Shown here one piece after another: positions 52,801 through 64,000 of a stretch of 64,000 bases of DNA (the first letter of the stretch is position 1; each line of letters opens with the position of its first letter). The stretch is from contig NC_004432.1 of assembly GCF_000011225.1 (NCBI RefSeq), positions 1,178,001 through 1,242,000 on the forward strand, read 5' to 3'. The position numbers and the translations under genes are program-made. Below the pieces are notes generated by a model. The model was not told where the DNA came from. It saw only the letters and a program-made list of their open reading frames with translations, and did no database searches. Source of the DNA: Malacoplasma penetrans HF-2. Lineage in GTDB: Bacteria > Bacillota_I > Bacilli_A > Mycoplasmatales > Mycoplasmoidaceae.

Positions 52801-54216
52801 AATAGCAAAAATCTTGTCACTAATTTTTTCTTCAGGATTTATAAACATTTGAATGCTTTCTACCTGAACACCCTTATGATATTTAATTGCACCAAATTCT
52901 ATTATCTTGTCATAATATGGTGACAATCCTGTAGTTTCAATATCAAAAATAACATAAGTGGCATCTGATATTTTAGTGTCATTTGCATTTAAAACTATTG
53001 GTATATTCTTGTCAATAATATTAAATTGAACACCATAAATTGCTTTCAGTTTTGAATATTTTTTTGCCTCATTATAAAAATCAGGGAAGTTTTGACAATT
53101 AAATTTATCTGTAATTGCAACTGAACTATAGCCCATTTCACTTGAAAACTTGAATAATTCTTTTATGTTAACTAAACCTTCAAAAGCAGTCATATTGGTG
53201 TGATTTACCAACTCTGTTCTTTTGATTAATGCATTATCATGTCTTATAAATTCTTTTGGTTTGCTAATGATACTAATTTCTTCAATTAATCCTGTTATAT
53301 CATTGTTTTCATACATATCGATTTGGATACTAATTTTAGCTTTTACCCAAACACCTTCTTTCAACTCTGATAAAACATCTTTATTAATTTTTTTCCCAAA
53401 TAATGCTTTTATAACAATTGAATCACTATAGTCTGTTACAAAATATTTATAAATTTCATATCCTGTTTTTGTTACTACTTTATCTATTTTAAAAATTTCA
53501 CCCTCAATAGTGGCAGTCTTCATTTCAAAGAATAAATCTGATAATTTTGTAACATCACCAGTAACACTTTTTCTAAATTTATAAGTGAAAGATGAGTCAG
53601 TTTTTTTAGCATTACTTGATCTTTTGACTTCAGTTATTTCATTTTTTATTTTTTCTTGAATTTTATTTTTATGGTCAGAAATTATATCTATTGTTTTTTC
53701 ATCTAATATGTAAGATAAGTGATGCTTAGAAAATCCATAATCATTCAAAAATTTTCTAAAATGTTCTAAATATTTTTTTATACATTTTTCTTGATCATTT
53801 TCTAAATAATGTAAAAAAATAGCATTCTCAGAAATTATTGGTTTTTTAATTCCCATATTATATTTAAGAACATACAATAATTCTTTTTTTTCACTTGTCC
53901 CTTTTTGCTTTTGTTCTATGTTGTGGTTAACAAAATAAATTAAGTAATTTAAAATGTCTTCTTGGTTGTAAGTGTCATAATTAAAAACTAAATTAAATAA
54001 AACACTATCATCTACTAAGTTTAATGAATCAACAAAAGGAATCAAAATGTCAGCAGGTAAAACTTTATTAAATGAAATTTTTATATTTATAGAATCATTT
54101 TGTTTATTTCTTGTAATGGTAAAATCACAATTAGTTTCAAAATGATTTTTTCAATTTTCCAAAGACACTAAATTCAATTTTGACAAAAAGTTATAAATAC
54201 TATTTTTATCTGCCAT
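49840..54216 (-). CDS. polC: DNA polymerase III alpha subunit, PolC type
   Basis: 1458 aa replicative polymerase of low-GC Gram-positives. N-terminal and OB-fold region to about 270 ([25 protein letters not shown]), PHP part from about 275 ([12 protein letters not shown], where the usual HLHTxMSxMDG is degenerate), DEDD 3'-5' exonuclease inserted at about 420-590 ([40 protein letters not shown]), zinc finger CTNCKYFNF...CPKC near 917-943, palm motif [18 protein letters not shown] near 973, and C-terminal HhH region. Start ATG at 54216 ([10 protein letters not shown]). Many TGA Trp codons. Confidence 0.97.
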
Positions 54217-54333
54217 AAATAATACCCCACATAAGTCAATAATCAAAAACTATATGAAATTATAAGAGCAAAACTACAATATAAAACAATTATTAAAAAT
54301 AATAATTTACCTTTATTTGAACTAATAAAATGA

Positions 54334-54339
54334 TATAAT
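54334..54339 (+). promoter_or_regulatory. -10 box of rpsU
   Basis: TGATATAATC: a TATAAT with the extended TG-n motif, 39 nt before the rpsU ATG. Divergent from polC. Confidence 0.6.
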
Positions 54340-54378
54340 CTATATCATAATGATAAGAAATTAGGTGATTACTTATAT

Positions 54379-54573
54379 ATGCCAAAGGTTGAAGTTAAAA
54401 ACGGAGACTTAGATGCAGCACTAAAAAGTTTTAAAAGAATTACTTCTGAAACTGAAAAAGCTTACAAAAAACATGAGTTCTATTTAAGACCAGGTTTAAG
54501 AAAAAAAGAAAAAGAAAAAGCTGCTGCTAAAAAAAGAAACAAATACAACAAAAGAAGAAGTTTCTATTATTAG
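54379..54573 (+). CDS. rpsU: 30S ribosomal protein S21
   Basis: 64 aa. MPKVEVKNGDLDAALKSFKRITSETEKAYKKHEFYLRPGLRKKEKEKAAAKK is the S21 pattern with the basic C-terminal tail. Has its own promoter and terminator. Confidence 0.95.
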   Translation: MPKVEVKNGDLDAALKSFKRITSETEKAYKKHEFYLRPGLRKKEKEKAAAKKRNKYNKRRSFYY

Positions 54574-54578
54574 TATTA

Positions 54579-54610
54579 AAAAAATGTGAATTTTTAGTTC
54601 ACATTTTTTT
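54579..54610 (+). terminator. Terminator after rpsU
   Basis: AAAAAATGTGAA / TTCACATTTTTTT arms directly behind the stop codon. Confidence 0.85.
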
Positions 54611-54630
54611 ATTTTTATTTATATACTCAT

Positions 54631-54876
54631 TTAATTAAAATAAATAATCAAACAAATTACCATTACACCAAGCAATGCAAAAATAGAGGCTAGTAAAAAT
54701 GACATGCTTGAGTTGTATCATCTGTTTTTAGGAGAAGTTTTAATATTATTAAAATTTTTCTCTTCATTTTGCATAACTAAAGAAATTTTATCAATTGAAT
54801 TAGTTAAGTTAAATTGGTTTGAGGTGTTATTTTCAATATCAGTTTTAATGGTTTTATCTGTATCAGTTTTTTTCAT
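54631..54876 (-). CDS. Hypothetical single-pass membrane protein, 81 aa
   Basis: Not recognised. ATG at 54876 (MKKTDTDKTIKTDIENNTSNQFN), Asn/Thr/Lys-rich cytoplasmic N-terminus of about 55 residues, then one C-terminal TM helix SFLLASIFALLGVMVICLIIYF ending at the stop. Tail-anchored layout. A TGA Trp sits just before the TM helix. A TATAAT box lies inside the T run of the rpmF terminator at about 54900-54907, so it may have its own promoter. Confidence 0.65.
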
Positions 54877-54910
54877 ATTAGATCACAAGTTGATTTATAT
54901 AATTATAACA

Positions 54911-54946
54911 AAAAAAGGTTGTAAGTTTATCATTACAACCTTTTTA
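54911..54946 (-). terminator. Terminator after rpmF
   Basis: AAAAAGGTTGTAA / TTACAACCTTTTT arms, directly behind the L32 stop; the trailing T run on the minus strand overlaps a possible promoter for the 81-aa gene. Confidence 0.75.
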
Positions 54947-54949
54947 TAA

Positions 54950-55129
54950 TTAAGCTTCAATTTGAGGAACTTTTTTGTTTTTGTAATATCCGCAAGAATT
55001 ACAAACTCTATGAGGTGTAATTTTCTTGCCACAACGTTTACAAGCAACTAAAGTAGGGATAGATAAATGTAAATGACTCCCTCTTTTAGCTTTTCTAGAG
55101 TGAGTTACTTTTCTTTGTGGTACAGCCAT
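54950..55129 (-). CDS. rpmF: 50S ribosomal protein L32
   Basis: 59 aa. MAVPQRKVTHSRKAKRGSHLHL then zinc ligands CKRCGKKI...CNSCGYY are the L32 signature. Very strong AAAGGAG ribosome binding site before the ATG at 55129. Confidence 0.97.
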   Translation of the reverse strand: MAVPQRKVTHSRKAKRGSHLHLSIPTLVACKRCGKKITPHRVCNSCGYYKNKKVPQIEA

Positions 55130-55164
55130 TATTATCTCCTTTCTTTATATTGCTAGTTTAAAGT

Positions 55165-55189
55165 AAAAAAACCCTAATGGGTCTTTTTA
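55165..55189 (-). terminator. Terminator of the rRNA operon
   Basis: AAAAAGACCCATTAGGGTTTTTT on the minus strand: a GACCC/GGGT stem with T run, 2 nt after the 5S 3' end. Confidence 0.8.
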
Positions 55190-55190
55190 A

Positions 55191-55292
55191 GCAGCATCTT
55201 CCTATTCTTGCAAAAGCTACCTTTGGCTTCATAGTGCTTAACTTCTGTGTTCGGGATGGGAACAGGTGTTTCCACTACAATATTAACACTGC
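55191..55292 (-). rRNA. rrf: 5S ribosomal RNA
   Basis: About 102 nt, short as usual in mycoplasmas. Contains TGTTCCCATCCCGAACACAG and AGTTAAGCACTATGAAGCC. The 5' GCAGTGTT pairs with the 3' GATGCTGC (G:U allowed) and sets both ends. It follows the 23S gene by about 75 nt. Confidence 0.93.
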
Positions 55293-55366
55293 ATTATTTG
55301 ATAGTTCTCTGAGAACTGAATATTATTTTTTAACAACAATCATTAGTCAACCTTATCTTTGGATAT

Positions 55367-58250
<2,884 letters not shown>

Positions 58251-58488
58251 TTGTATTGTATCCTCTTGCTATTTTTATAGAAAAATAACAAGTATGATTA
58301 GACTAAAAAGATTGTTATAATATTCAGTTTTCAAAGAACTATCTTGAGAGAAAAATCTCTCAAAACTAAATAGAATCCGACCTAGAACTTACTCTTATAT
58401 AACATGAGATAAATTTCAGTTTAGGATTTTTTTAATAAAGTACACAAATATATCTAATATTTGTTAATTAAATTTAATTAACTCCGTT
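58251..58488 (-). other. 16S-23S spacer with RNase III processing stem halves, no tRNA
   Basis: 238 nt with no tRNA. AAAACTAAATAGAATCCG at 58362-58379 (plus-strand text) is the exact reverse complement of 60005-60022 in the 16S leader, giving an 18-bp stem around 16S. AACTGAATATTAT in the minus-strand text near 58320-58332 can pair with the 23S-5S spacer at 55312-55326, giving the 23S stem. A short boxA-like TTCTTTGAAAACT is repeated in the leader and the spacer. Confidence 0.7.
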
Positions 58489-60000
<1,512 letters not shown>

Positions 60001-60110
60001 TTGACGGATTCTATTTAGTTTTCAAAGAACTTTCTGTTTGCTTGTTAAGAATTTCTTATTAAAAAAATTCTTAATAAGCATATATATTATATACAAAAAA
60101 GCAAATTTTA
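60001..60110 (-). promoter_or_regulatory. rRNA promoter and leader
   Basis: Minus-strand TATAAT at 60086-60091 in TTTTTTGTATATAATATATA, then an A/T hairpin (AAGAATTTTTTTAATAAG) and the processing-stem half CTTTGAAAACTAAATAGA before the 16S 5' end. It is the only rRNA promoter seen. Confidence 0.55.
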
Positions 60111-60358
60111 AACTTTTTTTTAATTTTTTTATTGAAGCATTAAATGCAATGCAATAAATTTAAATTAATTAAAAATAAATAAAATGCAAAATCATTTACA
60201 TAATATATAGTTGTGATTTTTAAATACAACTTTATAAGTATAGCATTAATTTCTAATAATGTAAAATTTTTTTAAAAAAATAAGAGCAAAGATTTTTATA
60301 AATAAAAAATCATTTTATTAATAATACTAAAAAAATAAGAATATTAAGTTCAAAAATT
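60111..60358. other. AT-rich intergenic region
   Basis: Nothing beyond A/T runs is seen between the rRNA promoter and the terminator of the next gene. Confidence 0.5.
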
Positions 60359-60397
60359 AAAAAAGCATTTACCCCATTAAATGGATAAATGCTTTTT
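60359..60397 (-). terminator. Terminator after the acidic Cys-rich gene
   Basis: AAAAAGCATTTA / TAAATGCTTTTT arms with an inner CCAT/ATGG stem, 23 nt beyond the stop. Confidence 0.8.
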
Positions 60398-60419
60398 ACA
60401 TATAATTAATAGTTAATAA

Positions 60420-63167
60420 TTAGTTGTTGAAATCTGATGAAGAATTTAAATCATTAAACATATTTTTAATTTTTGCTGTTTTCTTTTCTAAATTCACTCT
60501 TCTCATTCTTAGTTTTTCTTTTTCAACTTTCAAGTCTTCTAAGAATTTTTGTAAATCACTTGTAATTTGTTTATCGCTAACAATTTTGTCAGCTGAAATA
60601 TTTGGTTCATAAACATCTGCTTCTTTGCTTGATTCAGTAGAAGGAGAAACTAAAGTTGAGAATTGATTGTTCATTTCTTCATCTAATTTAAGTTCATTAG
60701 GTAAAAACTCTGTTTCAAAAAGTTGTGATGAACTTAAATCTAATGAATCTAAATCACTATTAATAGAGATATCTTCAATTACAATGTCATCATTATTTTC
60801 TTTTTTATTTTCTACAACATCTGGAATATTTGATAATTCAGCAGATAAATCACTAAAGAATTCTTTTACTTCTTCTTCTAAAGATGAAGGAGATTCAACT
60901 GTTGGTTTTGAATCATCATCACTAGTTTGGAAAGAATATAATTCTTCAACATTAAATTCAGTGTCTACAAATTTTTCATCAGATAAAGAATCTAAATCAA
61001 GTTTAACTTCACTTTTAACTTCATTTTCATTCCCAATTTCTGGTAAGAAAGCACTGTAATCTACAGATTCAGGTTCATCAAAACTTGAGTGATCTTCTGG
61101 AACTAAATCACTAAAACTAGCTTTTTCAATTAAGTCTTCATTGCTAATTTCAGTAAAGAAAGGCCCTAAATTTTCAACATTTACATCATTATTTTCAGAA
61201 GTTTCATTAGTAATTTCTGTAAAAAAAGATTCAAAATCAATTGGTTCTTCTTCAACTGATTGTGCATCTTCTTGGTTTGCAAAATCATTAAAGTTTGGCT
61301 CTTCTGCTAAATCATCACTTGTAATTTCAGTAAAGAAAGATTCAAAATCAAGAGACTTTTTGTCTTCAGAAAGATTATCAAGGTCTAATTCTTGATTAAT
61401 TTTTTGTTCAGTTAATGGTTCAGAACTACTTTCATTAGATTCTAATAAAAGTTCTAACTCCTCTGCAGTTATTAAATCTTTGTTTTTAATATCTTCAATA
61501 GAAGGTGTATTAAAGAAATCTAAATTCACTTCTTCTTCAATATTTTCTATAGAATCACTGCCATCTAAAGATTCTAAATTTGAAAATAATTGGTCATATT
61601 CTTCTTCTTCAACAACAGAAGAATTTGAGTTATCATCAAAATTTAATTCATTTTTTTCATCATCTTTGTTAAAAATTTCTTCATTAGCTTTCATTTCGTT
61701 TACCTCATCAAATAGAGTACTGATAGATTCAGTCTCTTTAATTTCCTCATTATCAGTAAAATCTACTTCTTTATTTATAGTACTAATATTTTGAGTTTCT
61801 TCCATAACTTTATCCTCACAAACACATTCAAAATGATGAGATAAATCATTGTCATCAGTTTTATTGTCTTCTTCTACATATTCAACATAACCAAAATCTT
61901 CTTGATTAGAATTATTGATTTGAGTTTTTAAAATTTCATTATGATCAAAATCTGAATCAAAATCTCATGAACAACCATCACATGTTGAGCACATGTCCTC
62001 ATCACAACATGAAGAGTCTTCTTTTTTGTCTTCAGATGAAGAGAAATCTAAAAATTCTAGATTTAACTCATCAGAAGAAGATGAACAATTACAATTTTCA
62101 CAACTTTCTTCATCATCATTTGCATCTAATAAATCCAAGTAAGATTTATATTCTTCTTCAAATTCATTAGAATTTTCTTCCTCACTACAACAAGAATCTC
62201 CACAACAAGAGTCATCATTTTCAACTTCTGAGCAAGCACAGCTTCCATCAGTTGAACAACAATTTTCTTCTGATTCACTATCATTGTTTGAAAAAACAAA
62301 TAATTCATCATTAGAATCTAATAAGCCAAAATCATCAAATTCACTTAAAATAACTTGTTCTTCAACCTCTTCTGTATCTTGGTTACAACATTCATCTTTG
62401 CATCCATCATTAGAGCAGCATTCATTTCAATTGCAACAACCAGATAAACACAAGTCAAATTCATCGCTGCAAGAAGAGCAGCAAGCATCTTCTGCACAAA
62501 CTTCTTCACAGCAATCATCTTTGCAACATTCATTTTCCTTGCTATTTTCAGAATCATCAGCAAAAGCTGTTCCACTTAAAACATTTTCTTTAAAATCATT
62601 TCACATATTTAACTCATCTATAAAACTTTCAGAAGATAAACTATTTAATATTTCATCTTCTATTTTTTCTTCATTTTCTGTTAACTTCTTTTCTAATTCA
62701 ACATAAAAATTTTCTGATGATTCTAGGATTGTGTCTAAAACATCATCGTTTTTATCTTTTTCTTCAGACTCTTTAAATTCCTTTTCACTGTCAGAATTTA
62801 CAAATAAATCTGATATATCTTCTTGATTAGAGAAGCTATTTTGGTCATTTTCAAAAGGATTTTTAGAATTTGAAAAGAATCCATTGTCATCAAAATAGAA
62901 AAAGTTACCTGAAATTCAACATAACATTCTAGTTTTAAATTCTTTTGAAATTAACTTACAAAAAGCAAAATAATCAAAATTATCATCAAAAGTTAAATAG
63001 AAAGAGTTGTTATCTAAAAAGGTAAGCTCTTGATTAATGTCCTTTTCATAAATACCAAAACTTTCTATTAAGTCTTTTTCTAAATAATCGGTTAATAATG
63101 AAGAAATAATAAGTTGTTGTGTTTGAGAGTCTTTTACTTTAATTCACAATTTTTTAGTTAAATTCAT
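60420..63167 (-). CDS. Giant acidic protein with a cysteine-pair-rich block, 915 aa
   Basis: Not recognised. One open frame from the ATG at 63167 (AGGAG upstream) to 60420; TGA codons read as Trp (LCWISGNFF, LNMWNDF, CCNWNECC, GCSWDFD) would otherwise cut it into pieces. Order: a folded-looking N-terminal domain (1-110, with FYFDDNGFF); an acidic linker; a Cys block at about 210-448 with some 34 Cys in groups such as ECCKDDCCEEVCAEDACCSSC, GCCNWNECC, DSCCGDSCC, CENCNC, DMCSTCDGC; an extremely acidic Ser/Asn/Glu region with four copies of a (F/Y)xxFFTEI-like motif near 614, 651, 673 and 710; and a basic C-terminal coiled coil (LQKFLEDLKVEKEKLRMRRV). No signal peptide or TM segment. Metal binding or disulfide-rich cytoskeletal role is inference. 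Confidence 0.85.
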
Positions 63168-63421
63168 AGAACTCCTAGTTAAATTACTGAGCTACTGGGC
63201 ACATGATAAAGAAATATCTTTATATAAAATTAAAGCATAAAAAAAAGAATAAAAAAAGATTAAACTTAAAATATTTCCAATATTTCATTAGCAAATTTAA
63301 ATATAATTTATTTCATATAGTGTGTAAAATATCATTAATTTTTAATGCGTATGCTTTAAAAATCGTTGAGATTAACATATTATATTATTGTATTTAAAAA
63401 ATCTTATAGGTTAAAAATCAT
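63168..63421. other. Divergent promoter region
   Basis: 254 nt between the acidic Cys-rich gene and the TIR-like gene, A/T-only text such as CATATTATATTATTGTA near 63374-63392 that could be the -10 of the plus-strand gene. No further frame. Confidence 0.4.
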
Positions 63422-63991
63422 ATGAAAAAAGTTTATATTAGTTGTTACGAAAATAGTGATTACTTATACAAAGATATTCTTGTTAAAAGCAATGAAATGA
63501 GGGGAAATAAACTATTTCAATTAATTGAATCTAATCCTGATTGAATAGAAAAAGATTATTTAACAAAGAAAGAAAACATTATCCCCTTCATCAAAAAAAG
63601 CATTTTAAAAACTGCAGATGTTGTTCTTTTTTTAATTGGAAATGAAACTAAAAAAAGAAGAGTGGTAGACTGAGAAGTTAGAGCTGCAATGACTAAATAT
63701 GGTATTTTTGAAAAATGTGGGATTGTTGTTGTTTATCTTCCAGAGCTAATTGAAAAGTATGGTACTAAAATCCCTAGAACTGTTTTACCTAACATCTTAA
63801 AAGATAATATTGATAAAAGTGATGTATTTATGGTTGAAACAACTTGAGACAAGATCAAAAGAGATATCAATATCTTAGATAAACTATTTAATACAGCTTA
63901 TGCTTATAGTAAGATGTCAAAATATGATCTAGATTCAACACCGATTGAACTTGAGAATGTTAACAACTATCCTGCTAATTCATTTAAGTAA
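63422..63991 (+). CDS. TIR-like (ThsB / MTH538) domain protein
   Basis: 189 aa, complete at the window end. Starts MKKVYISCYENSDYLYKDILV, the KVFISY-type first strand of TIR-like domains; then ENIIPFIKKSILKTADVVLFLIGNETKKRRVVDWEVRAAMTKYG, where I...I..s..vvvLiG..T..R..V.WE is the hallmark of the DUF1863/ThsB TIR family including the conserved Trp-Glu; then GIVVVYLP. C-terminal 80 residues are specific. No TM segment. Two TGA Trp codons. Divergent from the acidic Cys-rich gene; any ThsA-like or other partner would lie beyond the right edge. Roles in NAD metabolism or phage defence are inferred from the family only. Confidence 0.78.
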
Positions 63992-64000
63992 AAATAAAAA

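Noticed and set aside
1..54216. Many apparently broken genes (oppB, oppC, oppD, ileS, uvrA, polC and others)
   Set aside because: Breaks are all TGA at positions where the family has Trp; the organism uses the mycoplasma code, so they are intact.
60424..62706. Ser/Phe-rich frames on the plus strand opposite the acidic gene
   Set aside because: They are mirror translations of Glu/Asp/Asn codons (GAA to TTC, GAT to ATC); no ribosome binding sites, and the opposite strand has one 916-codon frame with AGGAG and a terminator.
60420..63167. EAGR-box cytadherence protein, from FYFDDNGFF and the acidic chain
   Set aside because: The Trp/Gly pattern of the EAGR box is not met beyond a few residues; kept only as an unproved idea.

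Overview
The window is a chromosomal segment of a very AT-rich mollicute that reads UGA as tryptophan. Nearly every long gene here (oppB/C/D/F, ileS, nusG, uvrA, uvrB, pcrA, polC, dnaJ neighbours, MATE, SNF2) has in-frame TGA codons at conserved Trp positions, so a table-11 reading would falsely split them. Gene content (PolC, RpmG-SecE-NusG, InfC-L35-L20, a YmdB-type phosphodiesterase, Opp permease with giant insertions, no cell-wall genes) fits Mycoplasma. A 647-aa pertussis-toxin-S1/CARDS-like ADP-ribosyltransferase points to the Malacoplasma (M. penetrans / M. iowae) lineage. That species guess is inference from remembered families, not from a search.

Layout. 1-5.3 kb: oligopeptide permease oppB-C-D-F on the minus strand, with oppF running off the left edge. 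5.3-7.4 kb: accessory region with small hypothetical genes and a short promoter-terminator unit encoding an 11-aa Cys-rich peptide. 7.8-13.3 kb: ileS, a GT2 glycosyltransferase and rpmG-secE-nusG. 13.4-14.7 kb: a three-copy 35-bp tandem repeat in front of a plus-strand DUF2156 (LPG-synthase C-domain-like) gene. 14.8-25.7 kb: YitT-like membrane protein, YgjP-type metallopeptidase, uvrB, ymdB, pcrA, RDD protein, second GT2, small TM protein and leucyl aminopeptidase. 25.8-27.8 kb: grpE-dnaJ behind a degenerate CIRCE. 28.1-32.1 kb: low-MW tyrosine phosphatase, old-yellow-enzyme oxidoreductase, SRP RNA and a MATE transporter. 32.3-41.1 kb: DUF3196 protein, DUF402 (nucleotide phosphatase-like), SNF2/SWIM helicase, rsgA, Ser/Thr kinase and two small paralogous membrane proteins. 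41.6-47.6 kb: HNH-like protein, uvrA, the CARDS-like toxin and flavodoxin, all in one direction. 48.3-54.6 kb: infC-rpmI-rplT, polC, then rpsU divergently. 54.6-60.1 kb: a small TM protein, rpmF and a 16S-23S-5S rRNA operon with clear RNase III processing stems and no spacer tRNA. 60.4-64 kb: a 915-aa acidic protein with a block of about 34 cysteines (many CC pairs) and, divergently, a TIR-like (ThsB/MTH538 type) protein.

Most of the window is housekeeping (translation, DNA repair, replication, chaperones, uptake of peptides). The parts most worth attention are the toxin placed between flavodoxin and uvrA, the Cys-rich acidic giant with its divergent TIR-like neighbour, the Cys-rich micro-ORF unit, the 35-bp repeats, and lineage-specific insertions in OppD, OppF and NusG. 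I saw no tRNA gene, insertion sequence, CRISPR array or phage structural gene.
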